The notes: generated from the sequence alone by a model not told the origin. A stretch of DNA of 64,000 bases from Paenibacillus sinopodophylli (GCF_005930355.1 NZ_VDBO01000001.1:1967135-2031134); one strand, 5' to 3'. Positions 53,998 to 63,367 are shown, numbered from the stretch's first letter. Translations and numbers: made by a program.

Positions 53998-54612
53998 ATG
54001 ACTGCACATTCCTATACCGTAATTGATTTTGAAACGAGCGGACTCGATCCGAAAAAAGACCGTGTTATTGAAATGGCAGCTATCCGCTGCGTTAACGGCG
54101 AAATCGCAAGTGAATTCAGCACATTGGTCCGCTATGACGGGAAGCTCTCTGCCAAAATAACCGAGCTGACTGGCATAACCGACGAAATGACGGCTACAGG
54201 AATGGATGAGGATACCGCATTCCGCATCTTGAACCGGATGCTTGGCGACCATGTTATTATTGCACATAATGCAGCCTTCGATCTTGGATTCCTGCACCAT
54301 TCCTTGCTTCGCATCGCAGGGAGATCCTTTACGAACAACTTCATCGATACGCTGACGATCAGCCGGGCAAGGCATGTCTATCCGCATACATTGAAGGACA
54401 TGTCCGACCGTTATGGCATACCGCTCATCGGCGGTCACCGGGCACTCAACGATGTCATTGCCTGCTGGGAAATATTCCGCAAGCTGGATGAGGAGCAGTC
54501 CGTCCAAGATTATTTGAACACGCTGGGCTACTTGAAGAAATACGGCCCGCCAGCTTGGAGCCCGCCCAGCGCGATCCTTGAACCAATGGAGCTGAAATAC
54601 GCTCCTCGCTAA
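53998..54612 (+). CDS. DnaQ-like 3'-5' exonuclease
   Basis: DEDDh exonuclease of 204 residues, related to the epsilon subunit of DNA polymerase III and to exonuclease domains of PolC. ExoI VIDFETSG (Asp and Glu), ExoII HNAAFDLGF (Asp) and ExoIII HRALNDV (His and Asp) are all present, so it should be active. Preceded by a GGTG before ATG 53998. Its stop codon overlaps the convergent glycosidase stop by four bases. Cytoplasmic, probably a repair or RNA-processing nuclease. Confidence 0.93.
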   Translation: MTAHSYTVIDFETSGLDPKKDRVIEMAAIRCVNGEIASEFSTLVRYDGKLSAKITELTGITDEMTATGMDEDTAFRILNRMLGDHVIIAHNAAFDLGFLHHSLLRIAGRSFTNNFIDTLTISRARHVYPHTLKDMSDRYGIPLIGGHRALNDVIACWEIFRKLDEEQSVQDYLNTLGYLKKYGPPAWSPPSAILEPMELKYAPR

Positions 54613-56105
54613 ACCCGCTCCTTACCTTTGTCTGACTCGCCTGCGTTTTTATTCGCTGCGTCACGGTCCTGCTGCATTTCTTCAACCGTCTTCACTTTCA
54701 GGCGCGCTGCACCTGCGTAATCACGCGTAGGTAGCAGCGGGCCTTCTGTTTGACGTTTTTTAGCAGCCGCAATGGATTCCGTGTATTGCGGCAGCCACTG
54801 CTCCTGAGCCACAAGCATTTCATCGACCATTTGCCAAATTTCATTCGGATTGCAAACAGCGCCTACTAGCGGGTCCATCATGAAAGCTTGTCGCAGCAGC
54901 TTATCATCACCATGAATGGCTGCCTCAACAGCCAGCCGCTGAACGGATATGCTAACGTTGCATACCGCTGCCGCGCCAAGCGGCAGATCCCCAACTGTCG
55001 GCATCGAGATGCCGTTGCGGTCCACGTAGCCTGGAGCCTCAATAATCGCATCATTAGGCAGGTTAGCTATGATCCCGTTATTTTGGAGGTTGAAATGTCC
55101 GCGGTACACTCGTCCAGTCTCAAGTCCTTCTATAATGTAGGAACCATGCTCATGACTGCGAAGCTCGCTTTTGAACTCATTTGCCGGGTCTTTCATCCAG
55201 TTAGGGAAGTCTGTCTCGAACCAATTGCGCCCTTCCGTACATACGCGAAGATATCCGCCTGTTTCACCATTAATCCACGAGCTTAGATCGATCCAGTCAT
55301 TAATTTCCTCCGGACGCTTACGGTACCAAGGCACATATTCGCTCAAGTGACCGTTCGATTCCGTGCTGTAATAACCAAATCTGCGCAGCATATCGATACG
55401 TACCTTCTCCGTGCGGCTAAAGTCCGGATGCTTCTCGAAGGCTTCTAGCAGCTTCCCGGTCAAATCCTCGCCGTTATGCTTGATTTGAATATACCAGGTT
55501 TGATGGTTAATGCCCGCACAAATAATATCAACTTCCTCTTGCTTGAGACCGAATGCCTCCGCAATCTGCCAATGCCCGCCTTGTACCCCGTGGCATAAGC
55601 CGATAGTCCGAACGCCGCCGTACTTGTTGCACGCCCATGTCATCATAGCCATCGGGTTCGCATAGTTAAGCAGAAGTACATCCTCTGCTGCAACCTCGCG
55701 AATATCGCGGCAAATGTTCATCATCTCAGCGATGCCGCGCTGTCCATACATAATGCCGCCTGCGCTAAGGGTGTCTCCTACGCATTGATCAACACCGTAT
55801 TTGAGTGGAATATCTACATCTGTAGCAAATGCCTCAAGCCCGCCAACTCGAATTGTACAAATTACGTACTTCGCATCCTTTAGTGCTTCGCGGCGATCCG
55901 TTGTCGATTGAATCGTAATCGACAGTCCATTCTCATGAATATCACGCTGGCAAAGAGCCGTAACCATCTCCAGGTTATGCGCGTTAATATCGGTGAACGC
56001 AAGCTCAATGTTCTGAAACTCAGGAACAGCAAGCAAATCGCGCATTAGACCGCGTGTAAAACCGATTGATCCCGCACCAATGAAAGTTATTTTAAAAGCA
56101 GACAT
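54609..56105 (-). CDS. GH4 family glycosidase (alpha-galactosidase/alpha-glucosidase type)
   Basis: Family 4 glycosidase of 498 residues that uses NAD+ and a divalent metal. The nucleotide-binding start ITFIGAGSIGFTRGLMRDLL is followed by NYANPMAMMTW, LCHGVQGG with the metal-binding Cys, INHQTWYIQ with the His, and the C-terminal part. The pattern is that of the MelA/LplD-like branch. Start: ATG 56105 (MSAFKITF) with CGGAGG about 9 nt upstream; the frame is open to 56213. It is preceded by an AraC-type regulator. No signal peptide, so it acts on imported glycosides or phospho-glycosides. Confidence 0.9.
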   Translation of the reverse strand: MSAFKITFIGAGSIGFTRGLMRDLLAVPEFQNIELAFTDINAHNLEMVTALCQRDIHENGLSITIQSTTDRREALKDAKYVICTIRVGGLEAFATDVDIPLKYGVDQCVGDTLSAGGIMYGQRGIAEMMNICRDIREVAAEDVLLLNYANPMAMMTWACNKYGGVRTIGLCHGVQGGHWQIAEAFGLKQEEVDIICAGINHQTWYIQIKHNGEDLTGKLLEAFEKHPDFSRTEKVRIDMLRRFGYYSTESNGHLSEYVPWYRKRPEEINDWIDLSSWINGETGGYLRVCTEGRNWFETDFPNWMKDPANEFKSELRSHEHGSYIIEGLETGRVYRGHFNLQNNGIIANLPNDAIIEAPGYVDRNGISMPTVGDLPLGAAAVCNVSISVQRLAVEAAIHGDDKLLRQAFMMDPLVGAVCNPNEIWQMVDEMLVAQEQWLPQYTESIAAAKKRQTEGPLLPTRDYAGAARLKVKTVEEMQQDRDAANKNAGESDKGKERV

Positions 56106-56233
56106 GCTAATCAGCCTCCGATTATCGTTTAATAGAGTCGTTATATCTCCTCTATATTGTAGCAACGATCCAAAGGAAGCGTTATCAATATTGTGACTTA
56201 ATGTGCGAATCATTGTCAGAAATCGTCACTTTC

Positions 56234-57151
56234 CTATTCTATAATCTGTCCGCGCACATCTAATATTTGCGTGTCAAGCGCGTTCCGATAAGCAATAGGC
56301 GTCATCCCTGTATACTTCTTAAACATCGCGTGGAAATATTGTCTGCTCCCCACACCGACATAATCGCATATGTCCGCAATCGCGATTTCCGTTTCCCTCA
56401 GCAGCATCATCGCCTTGTCCATTCGCAGTGCGGTCAAATAGCCCGTAAGCGTGCTGCCAATCTGCGCCCTGAATATTCGGTGCAAATAACCAGGATGCAG
56501 ATTCACTGATGCAGCGATGTCCTTCACTTGGATATCACGGTCATAGTTGTGATGCATATATTCAATCGCTTGCTTCACGTAGCGGTCAATAGGATTCGCG
56601 CCCTCTGAGCCTGCTTCATTATGAAGGCGCGCAATGGCAAGCAATAGCTGCGCGAACAGCAGCTCTGCTTTCATGTTGATGCTATTGCCTTTGCGATCCA
56701 GCTCAAGCACTAAGCTTTTTAGCACCTGATAGACTTCGCTCGGGTCACGCAGAAACAAATAAGAGGACGGCTCCGTGACTAATTGCGCCACCATTTCGTC
56801 CTCCAAAGCAAGCTGCCGTACAGAGGGAAACGCGGCATCGCGCTCCCTGAAATCAAATTCCACGTTCAACATCCGACATGGACCGCGTTCATCAACCGTC
56901 AACCGATGCGGAACATTGGCGTCCAATATGACGAAATCGCCTTTTTTCAGCGTCATTTCGCAGCCGATCACCGCAGCGCTTCCCTCGAACTCAATCGCGC
57001 AGCCCCCCGAAATCACATACATGATCTCAATCGAATCATGAGTATGGAAGGTCATCGAATAATTGGACCATTGCTTGAAATAGTAGGCAAATACATGTGG
57101 ATGTAAATCCCCTACTGTCCATTCCTTCTTAAACAGCGTTCCGCTCATCAT
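56234..57151 (-). CDS. AraC-family transcriptional regulator
   Basis: One-component regulator of 305 residues: cupin domain (about 25-130; FHTHDSIEIMYVISGG, LKKGDFVILDANVPHRL) and AraC-type DNA-binding domain (about 195-300; VKDIAASVNLHPGYLHRIFR, IADICDYVGVGSRQYFHAMFKK). It lies 129 bp upstream of the GH4 gene on the same strand and probably regulates it; it may also be part of the nucleoside-uptake transcript upstream, which ends only 30 bp away. Confidence 0.9.
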   Translation of the reverse strand: MMSGTLFKKEWTVGDLHPHVFAYYFKQWSNYSMTFHTHDSIEIMYVISGGCAIEFEGSAAVIGCEMTLKKGDFVILDANVPHRLTVDERGPCRMLNVEFDFRERDAAFPSVRQLALEDEMVAQLVTEPSSYLFLRDPSEVYQVLKSLVLELDRKGNSINMKAELLFAQLLLAIARLHNEAGSEGANPIDRYVKQAIEYMHHNYDRDIQVKDIAASVNLHPGYLHRIFRAQIGSTLTGYLTALRMDKAMMLLRETEIAIADICDYVGVGSRQYFHAMFKKYTGMTPIAYRNALDTQILDVRGQIIE

Positions 57152-57180
57152 ACGCTTCCCCCTTGCACAGCAACGATCTA

Positions 57181-57903
57181 TTACGCAGATGCCAGCTTAA
57201 CTACCGCGCTCAGAGCAGTATCAATCTCTCGCTCTACCGCCTTCGCTACAAGATCGGTATGCGGATCATATTCCCCAGCTAGATCAGCATCGGCATAGCC
57301 ATCCAATGCCAGTATAGCACCGGCGCGAGCACCCCGCAGCGTAGCAATAATGTATAATGCTGCAATCTCCATCTCAACAGCGATCGCACCTGACTGCTTA
57401 TAAGCCTTATGTGGAACTTCAACAACGCCTGAGAAGAATACATCCAGCGTTACGGTAATCCCCTTCTTCACGATGCCTTCGCTCTCAAGCGCTGATGCAT
57501 ACAAGGCCTCCGTAACCGCGCTGTCAGCAATCGCTGGGAACCCGGCCGGTACGAGCTGATGCGTCAAACCTTCGGCACGCACAGCCGCTGTGCTCACGAC
57601 CAAGCTTCCTGCTGGATGATCAGCAGAATAAGAGCCCGCCGTCCCAACACGAATAAGTGTCTTTACTCCGCCGCGAATTAGCTCTTCGAAGCAAACTGCC
57701 GCTCCCGGTGAACCTACGCCATGGCTGACAACTGCCAGTCGCACGCCTTTGTATTCACCGACAAAAGTCCGATATTCACGTGCGAACGCGAGCTCTACGG
57801 CGTTATCTAGCTTCTGTGAAATAAGTTCCGCACGGCGCGGATCTCCGCATACAATAGCGTAAGCGGGCAAATCTTCTGGGTTAACCTGCAATATAGGCAG
57901 CAT
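57181..57903 (-). CDS. Nucleoside phosphorylase (PNP/UDP family)
   Basis: Phosphorylase of 240 residues that cleaves a nucleoside with phosphate. Family blocks: YAIVCGDPRRAELI, SHGVGSPGAAVCFEE, RVGTAGSYSADH with the phosphate/ribose loop and AVEMEIAALYIIA with the Glu-Met-Glu that recognises ribose. Uridine phosphorylase and purine nucleoside phosphorylase (DeoD) share this fold; I cannot choose between them. It begins 4 bp after the molybdoenzyme gene, in line with the nucleoside importer upstream, which makes a catabolic role clear. Confidence 0.9.
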   Translation of the reverse strand: MLPILQVNPEDLPAYAIVCGDPRRAELISQKLDNAVELAFAREYRTFVGEYKGVRLAVVSHGVGSPGAAVCFEELIRGGVKTLIRVGTAGSYSADHPAGSLVVSTAAVRAEGLTHQLVPAGFPAIADSAVTEALYASALESEGIVKKGITVTLDVFFSGVVEVPHKAYKQSGAIAVEMEIAALYIIATLRGARAGAILALDGYADADLAGEYDPHTDLVAKAVEREIDTALSAVVKLASA

Positions 57904-57907
57904 CTAT

Positions 57908-58585
57908 TTAATCAAACTCCTTCTTCATCCATTCGCCCTCAGGCATTTCATTGTCATCACTGGTGAAGCGCTGTTCCTTGAAAGGATCTGCATAGTTATG
58001 GAAACCATTGCGCTCCCAGAATCCCTCGCGGTCTTCCTTCATAAATTCGATACCGGTAATCCACTTAGCGCTCTTCCAGAAATACAAATGCGGAACGAGC
58101 AGACGCATCGGCCAGCCATGCTTATCGGTTAGCGGCTCATTGTCGAAGCGGTGGGCAAGCAGCACATTATCATGCAGCAAATCCTCAAGCGGCACATTCG
58201 TATCGTAATCCTCATCCGCATGAATCATTACATACTTAGCTTCAGACTTTACACGAAGCAGGGCAAGCAAGTCCTTGAACTTAACGCCTTCCCATTCCGT
58301 ATCTAGCTTGGACCATCTCGTCACGCAGTGAATATCGCACTGCGTTTTTGTCTGCTGGAGATTAAGCAGTTCCTCGAAGCTGAACGTACGCTCCTCTTCC
58401 ACTTCTCCAAACACGCGAAGGGACCAGCTGTTTATGTCATAGACAGGCACGTCGCCTTCATGCAGAATCGGGAATCGCTCTGTCACCGTTTGACCAGGAG
58501 GCACCCGGTGGGCAACCTCTGGGGAAACCGCCGCTTGTTTGATACTTGATACTTTTTTAAGTCGCTCTGCTTTCTTATGCATCAT
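57908..58585 (-). CDS. Sulfite-oxidase-fold molybdopterin oxidoreductase
   Basis: Protein of 225 residues with the molybdopterin-binding sulfite-oxidase fold. The conserved Mo-ligand Cys is in DIHCVTRWSK. Other blocks: LRVFGEVEEERTFSFEELL, VPLEDLLHDNVLLAH, DKHGWPMRLLVPHLYFWKSA. No Tat or other signal peptide is visible (the N-terminus is MMHKKAERLKK), so it appears cytoplasmic, unlike the periplasmic MsrP (YedY). GAGGAGGAGG precedes ATG 58585. It sits between an importer permease and a nucleoside phosphorylase, which is unexpected. Confidence 0.9.
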   Translation of the reverse strand: MMHKKAERLKKVSSIKQAAVSPEVAHRVPPGQTVTERFPILHEGDVPVYDINSWSLRVFGEVEEERTFSFEELLNLQQTKTQCDIHCVTRWSKLDTEWEGVKFKDLLALLRVKSEAKYVMIHADEDYDTNVPLEDLLHDNVLLAHRFDNEPLTDKHGWPMRLLVPHLYFWKSAKWITGIEFMKEDREGFWERNGFHNYADPFKEQRFTSDDNEMPEGEWMKKEFD

Positions 58586-58600
58586 ATGCCTCCTCCTCTG

Positions 58601-59524
58601 CTACCTAGAGCTCTCGTTTGATTTGCGTGCTTCCTGCATATAGCCTTTATCCTTGAAAAATAACATCGCGAATATCGTCACAATGTATGGCAGCATCATC
58701 GTGAAATGAGTTGGAAGGGCAAAGCCCTGCAGCCTTATACTAAGTGCATCCATGAATCCGAATAACATGCTTGATGCCATAACACCAATTGGATTCGATT
58801 GTCCCAGCATTGTTGCAACCAAGGCAATAAAGCCCCGCCCTGATGTCATGCCCTCCGTAAACATCGTTACGTTGCCAAGCGACAGCTGCGCACCAGCAAG
58901 GCCGCATAACATCCCGCACATAAGCACTGCACCGTATTGTATTCTTGACACCTTAATGCCAAGACTTCTCGCCGCAGTTGGATTCTCACCAGAAGCAAGC
59001 AGCCGGAATCCCGACACCGTCTTGAACAGGAAGAACTGCAGGGCAATAACGAGCACAATGGATAAATAAACGAGCGGTGAATGACCCGATAGTACATCGC
59101 CAAGCCATGGTATATCCTTCAGCAGTGGAATATCCCACTTCGGCAAGCCTACCATATCCTTGTTGTAGTATGCGCCCTTTACGTCAAAAATCGCACGCAA
59201 GGAGAAGGTAGTCAAACCTAACGCCAGAAAGTTGAGTGCAATCCCGACTACGATAACGTTCGCTTTCAGTTGAATACTCATATATCCGAAGATAATCGAG
59301 AATAAAAGGGAACATAAAACGGCAAACAGCACTGCAGCAAAGACGTTACCAGTAAAGTGGTTGCCCACAATTGCAGAGAAAGCGCCGATCAGCACCAAGC
59401 CCTCAAGACCGACATTGAACAAGCCTACACGGGCACATAGCGCACCGCCAAGTGCAGCAAGCAGAATCGGGGTAACCATCCGAAGTGTCGAGGCATATAA
59501 AGTGGCGTCCAATAAAAAATCCAT
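58601..59524 (-). CDS. Nucleoside ABC permease, second subunit
   Basis: Permease of 307 residues in the branched-chain-like superfamily used by BMP-type nucleoside importers (NupQ of Bacillus subtilis is the comparison). About eight helices, with ALGGALCARVGLFNVGLEGL and LMCGMLCGLAGAQLSLGN. It starts at ATG 59524 just after the stop of the preceding permease (TAAG then ATG), with GAGG upstream; the frame is open to 59629 inside that gene. Pairs with the first permease. Confidence 0.9.
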   Translation of the reverse strand: MDFLLDATLYASTLRMVTPILLAALGGALCARVGLFNVGLEGLVLIGAFSAIVGNHFTGNVFAAVLFAVLCSLLFSIIFGYMSIQLKANVIVVGIALNFLALGLTTFSLRAIFDVKGAYYNKDMVGLPKWDIPLLKDIPWLGDVLSGHSPLVYLSIVLVIALQFFLFKTVSGFRLLASGENPTAARSLGIKVSRIQYGAVLMCGMLCGLAGAQLSLGNVTMFTEGMTSGRGFIALVATMLGQSNPIGVMASSMLFGFMDALSIRLQGFALPTHFTMMLPYIVTIFAMLFFKDKGYMQEARKSNESSR

Positions 59525-59525
59525 C

Positions 59526-60575
59526 TTATGACCTCGCCTTCCTGCGTTTAATAAACGAATACGTAAATTTGGCTGATACGAATAAGATAAGCACTGCCTG
59601 GATAATGCTCGATACTTCAAGCGGAACATCCGTATTGCGCTCCATGCCCATGCCGCCAGTCTGCAGCGCGGCTATGAGGATTGCCGCTACGGCGGTTCCG
59701 AGCGGATGCGATCCGGCTAGCAAAGTGGCCATGATGCCAGACCAAGCATAGCCTGGTGTTGTTAACGCACCATCCAAGTAACGATACTGAGTACCAAGCA
59801 CCTCGACAGAACCCGCAAGCCCTGCAAAACCACCGCTGACGAACATGCTGATAAGCATCATTTTCCCACGCTGCACACCACCATAGCTTGCGAACAACGG
59901 ATTTCCGCCCAGCATACGAATCTCATATCCCTTTACCGTATAGCGCATGAACAAGAAGAGTAGAATCGCTCCTGCTGCTGCAAGAATAAATCCTGCATGC
60001 AAGCTCATCCCCTTGAACAGCTTAGGCAACCATACGCTTGGATCAAGCATAACCGTTTGCGCCATCGCTGCAGAGCCCGTACGATCCTTCAGTGGATAAG
60101 AAACCATATAACCGGCGAATAGTGTAGCAATGTAATTCAGCAATAGTGTCGTGATTAATAAATTCATTCGGAATCTGGCGTCCAGCCAGCCAGCAAAGGC
60201 TGACCAAATACCTCCAGCTATAACACCGGCTATAATAGCAGCTATAAGCTTAACCATACCTGAGCCCGGCAAGTAAATGGCAGTTACCGCAGCGCTCAAT
60301 GCACCTAGAACCATCTGTCCTTCCGAGCCCATATTGAAGAATCCTGCTCGGAACGCAAGAGCCACACCAAGTCCGATCAATATAATCGGCGTTGCACGGC
60401 TTAACGTGTTGGTAAAAAAGTAAAAGCTTCCGAATGCGCCCTTCCACATTTCAGCATAAGTTTCTGTTACGGAGCCGCCAACGATTGCGATAGCTATAGC
60501 TCCTGCTGCCAAGGCGACAATGACAGCCAATAGCGGCTGCAGCAGCGAGCGTCCGAATTGTATCAGCTTATCCAA
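59526..60575 (-). CDS. Nucleoside ABC permease, first subunit
   Basis: Permease of 349 residues, NupP-like. Eight to ten predicted helices; FRAGFFNMGSEGQMVLGALSA and the C-terminal SGGFAGLAGSVEVLG match the family. Starts 8 bp inside the end of the ATPase gene (overlap), so it is translated from the same message. Together with the second permease it forms the channel. Confidence 0.92.
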   Translation of the reverse strand: MDKLIQFGRSLLQPLLAVIVALAAGAIAIAIVGGSVTETYAEMWKGAFGSFYFFTNTLSRATPIILIGLGVALAFRAGFFNMGSEGQMVLGALSAAVTAIYLPGSGMVKLIAAIIAGVIAGGIWSAFAGWLDARFRMNLLITTLLLNYIATLFAGYMVSYPLKDRTGSAAMAQTVMLDPSVWLPKLFKGMSLHAGFILAAAGAILLFLFMRYTVKGYEIRMLGGNPLFASYGGVQRGKMMLISMFVSGGFAGLAGSVEVLGTQYRYLDGALTTPGYAWSGIMATLLAGSHPLGTAVAAILIAALQTGGMGMERNTDVPLEVSSIIQAVLILFVSAKFTYSFIKRRKARS

Positions 60576-62067
60576 CTGCCGTTCCTCCTGCCATTAATAA
60601 ACTAATCTGTTCCTCTGTAGCCGTTTCTGCATCGAGCTCGCCCACTATCCGACCTTCATACATAACCAAAATTCGGTCAGACAGCTTTAAAATCTCAGTG
60701 AGCTCCGAGGATACGAGCAGAATCGCTCCTTTTTCATCCCTTTTTTTCAGCAGCTCGCCATGAATGATTTCCATAGCACCTACATCGACGCCGCGTGTAG
60801 GCTCGGCAGCGATAAGAAACGGTGTTTGCTGGGCAAGCTCCCTCGCGACGATAAGCTTCTGCAGGTTACCGCCAGACAAGTATTGCGCCTTCGTCGATAA
60901 CGATCCCGTTTTGATGCCGAACCGTGATACCCACTCGCTCACCATTCCCCGAATGCCCGCTCCATCCAATATCCCGAACTTCTGATGCCTGTCTGCATGA
61001 CCCATCAGTCCGTTTTCTGTAACGGTTGCATCCTTTGCGACGCCCCACTGGTATCGGTCTTCCGGTATATGAGCAAGTCCCCGCTCGCGAATCGCACCTA
61101 CAGGCGCACCCGTTACATCTTGTCCCAGCAGCTTAATCTGACCGCTATCCGGCTTCATAAGGCCAGCTATCGCTTGAATTAGCTCCGATTGGCCATTCCC
61201 CGAGATGCCAGCTATACCCACGATTTCACCTTCATCAACATGGAGGCTGAGATTCTTTAGTATCGGCTTTGTTTTGGAGCCGTTGATCGATACGTCAGCA
61301 ACCTCTAGCACCTGCTTGCCTCTGCTAGTCTCGTTTCGTGATATATGTATCAAATCCCGGCCAACCATCAGCCGAGATAATTGTTCCGCATTTGTGTCCT
61401 TTGCATCTACCGTTCCGGTAACCTTTCCGTCACGGAGCACCGTAACCCGGTCTGCAACCTCCATAATTTCCTGCAGCTTATGGCTGATCAGTATAAAGCT
61501 CTTTCCTTGCGCGGCTAATCCTTTGATTGCGACCAGCAGCTCTTTCACTTCAAGCGGAGTGAGCACTCCTGTCGGCTCATCGAGTATAATAACCTCAGCG
61601 CCTTGATATAGCACCTTCAATATTTCAACCCGCTGCTGCATGCCGAGCGAACAATCAGCGACCTTCTTCCATGGATCAACGGGCATGCCGTACTGCTTGC
61701 CTATCCGTGCTGTTTCAGCAGCCGCCGCTTTGCGGTCAAAGCCTACTGCTTTGGCAGGCTCTCGCCCGATCACGATATTCTCCGCAATCGTAAATGTTGG
61801 AAATAGCATGAAATGCTGGTGGACCATGCCGATTTTATGTTTAATTGCATCGGCAGGACTGGCAAACGAAACCGACTTACCATCAAGAAGAATCTCGCCG
61901 CTTGACGGGCTTTCCATTCCATATAATATGCGCATCAGTGTTGTCTTTCCCGCCCCATTTTCTCCTACTAAGGCATGAATCTCTCCCCGTTTCAGTGAAA
62001 ACTGAACATTGCTATTTGCGGTTACGCTCCCATACGATTTCGTAATGCTGTCCATTTGCAGCAACAT
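60568..62067 (-). CDS. Nucleoside ABC transporter ATPase, duplicated ABC domains
   Basis: ATPase of 499 residues with two ABC domains in tandem, as in NupO and sugar RbsA-type ATPases. First domain: Walker A GENGAGKTTL, signature LGMQQRVEI, Walker B VIILDEP. Second domain: Walker A GISGNGQSELI (degenerate), signature YLSGGNLQKLI, Walker B FLIAAEPTRG. The start ATG 62067 is 9 nt after GGGAGG; an ATG two codons earlier and the open frame to 62139 are alternatives. Follows the binding protein across a terminator. Confidence 0.93.
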   Translation of the reverse strand: MLLQMDSITKSYGSVTANSNVQFSLKRGEIHALVGENGAGKTTLMRILYGMESPSSGEILLDGKSVSFASPADAIKHKIGMVHQHFMLFPTFTIAENIVIGREPAKAVGFDRKAAAAETARIGKQYGMPVDPWKKVADCSLGMQQRVEILKVLYQGAEVIILDEPTGVLTPLEVKELLVAIKGLAAQGKSFILISHKLQEIMEVADRVTVLRDGKVTGTVDAKDTNAEQLSRLMVGRDLIHISRNETSRGKQVLEVADVSINGSKTKPILKNLSLHVDEGEIVGIAGISGNGQSELIQAIAGLMKPDSGQIKLLGQDVTGAPVGAIRERGLAHIPEDRYQWGVAKDATVTENGLMGHADRHQKFGILDGAGIRGMVSEWVSRFGIKTGSLSTKAQYLSGGNLQKLIVARELAQQTPFLIAAEPTRGVDVGAMEIIHGELLKKRDEKGAILLVSSELTEILKLSDRILVMYEGRIVGELDAETATEEQISLLMAGGTAVG

Positions 62068-62160
62068 GTTCATGCTCCTCCCTTTCCACTTCATAACCAT
62101 TTCATTCCGAGAAATATAGAGAAAGGATGGCGAAATCATATACTTTCCTATATTTTAAAC

Positions 62161-62192
62161 AAAAAAAACCACTTCCTCCGCGCAGGAGGAAG
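62161..62192 (-). terminator. Terminator between binding-protein and ATPase genes
   Basis: CTTCCTCC at 62172-62179 pairs with GGAGGAAG at 62185-62192, and eight T follow on the minus strand. Typical intrinsic terminator inside an importer operon, so it should cap downstream expression. Confidence 0.85.
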
Positions 62193-62210
62193 CTTCCAAG
62201 CAACAAGCAA

Positions 62211-62234
62211 GCCGGCTGCATAGTAGCAGCCGGC
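62211..62234 (-). terminator. Second hairpin after the binding-protein gene
   Basis: GCCGGCTGC at 62211-62219 pairs with GCAGCCGGC at 62226-62234, directly after the binding-protein stop. No T tail; probably stabilises the upstream message. Confidence 0.6.
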
Positions 62235-62241
62235 CTATATG

Positions 62242-63297
62242 CTATTGTGTGAGCGGGTTAACGACTACGATTTTACCTGATTTAATATCTTCAGCGATTG
62301 CTTTCACTTTATCTACATTTTCTTGGCCGATGAATGGGCTAAGTGCAGATGTGCTGTCTTTCGTTACAAAAGTAAGACCTACGCCGTCTTCTTTCAAGCC
62401 GTAGTCTGCAACGCCTGGTGCGAAAGTTCCTTCTACGAAGCTTTTAACCGTTTCGTATGCAACTGCATCCGTACCTTTCAATTGCGAAAGCACGATATGT
62501 TCTGGATCTTCTTCTGTACGGTCTGTATCTTGTCCGGAAGTGAAGAAGCCTTTTTCCTTCGCTGCTTCGAATACGCCGTTATCGCCTACAGCAGCCATAC
62601 CTGCGATGAAGTCAGCACCTTTTGATTGTTGAAGCAATGCAAGTTCTTTCCCTTTAACAGGGTCCCCGAAGCTTCCTACGTAGTTAATCAAGAACTGTGC
62701 ATCTGGATTTGTGCTTTTCAAGCCTTGCTCGAAGCCTGAAGTATATTTGCTAAGCAGTGGCGCGTCCATTGCAACAACAGCGCCTACGATGTTTGTTTTT
62801 GTGGATAGACCAGCAAGTGCGCCCATTAGATAAGAAGCTTCATGCTCGCGGAAGTTAACGCTGCGAACATTCGGAAGGTCTACAACGGTATCGATAACCG
62901 CGAACGACTTGTCCGGATTTTCAGCAGCCACTTTTTTCAATGCATCCTCAGCTTGGAAAGTAGCTGTAATAATCAAGTCATAATCTTCAGCTACTGTAGC
63001 ACGAAGATTTTGTTCGAAGCCTGCAGGGTCAGTAGATTCGATTGTTTTAACATCAGCACCGAATTCCTCGCCAGCTTTTTTGAAGCCTTCATCCATCAAA
63101 ACAAAAAATTTGTTTACGCCGATTTTTTCAGGCAGTACAAGCGCGATTTTTTTCTTCTCCACTTTGTCGCCACTTGTGTTATTCGTCGCTGCGCTGTTGT
63201 TCGCTGCGTTTCCTGCATCATTTTTGTTTGATCCGCAAGCTGCTACAATGGCAACCATTAGAAACAAAGATAAAGCTACTGCAAAAACCTTTTTCAT
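62242..63297 (-). CDS. BMP-family nucleoside-binding lipoprotein
   Basis: Substrate-binding lipoprotein of 351 residues of the BMP (Bmp/PnrA) family, which bind purine nucleosides. Signal peptide MKKVFAVALSLFLMVAIVA with lipobox VAAC (Cys21) and an Asn/Ala-rich linker. Family blocks: KIALVLPEKIGVNKFFVLMD, PDKSFAVIDTVVDLPNVRSV, NFREHEASYLMGALAG. First gene of the NupNOPQ-like importer. Its promoter is at 63339-63367. Expected ligand is guanosine or another nucleoside. Confidence 0.93.
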   Translation of the reverse strand: MKKVFAVALSLFLMVAIVAACGSNKNDAGNAANNSAATNNTSGDKVEKKKIALVLPEKIGVNKFFVLMDEGFKKAGEEFGADVKTIESTDPAGFEQNLRATVAEDYDLIITATFQAEDALKKVAAENPDKSFAVIDTVVDLPNVRSVNFREHEASYLMGALAGLSTKTNIVGAVVAMDAPLLSKYTSGFEQGLKSTNPDAQFLINYVGSFGDPVKGKELALLQQSKGADFIAGMAAVGDNGVFEAAKEKGFFTSGQDTDRTEEDPEHIVLSQLKGTDAVAYETVKSFVEGTFAPGVADYGLKEDGVGLTFVTKDSTSALSPFIGQENVDKVKAIAEDIKSGKIVVVNPLTQ

Positions 63298-63338
63298 TGT
63301 AATCTCCCCTAAGCCATTAGATGTATTAATTCCTCTTA

Positions 63339-63367
63339 ATCCTAGTTGGATTATCGGAATTTGTCAA
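63339..63367 (-). promoter_or_regulatory. Sigma-A-type promoter of the nucleoside importer
   Basis: TTGACA (63362-63367) is separated by 17 bp from TAGGAT (63339-63344) on the minus strand, 42 bp before the binding-protein start. Perfect -35, ideal spacing and a moderate -10. Confidence 0.7.
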
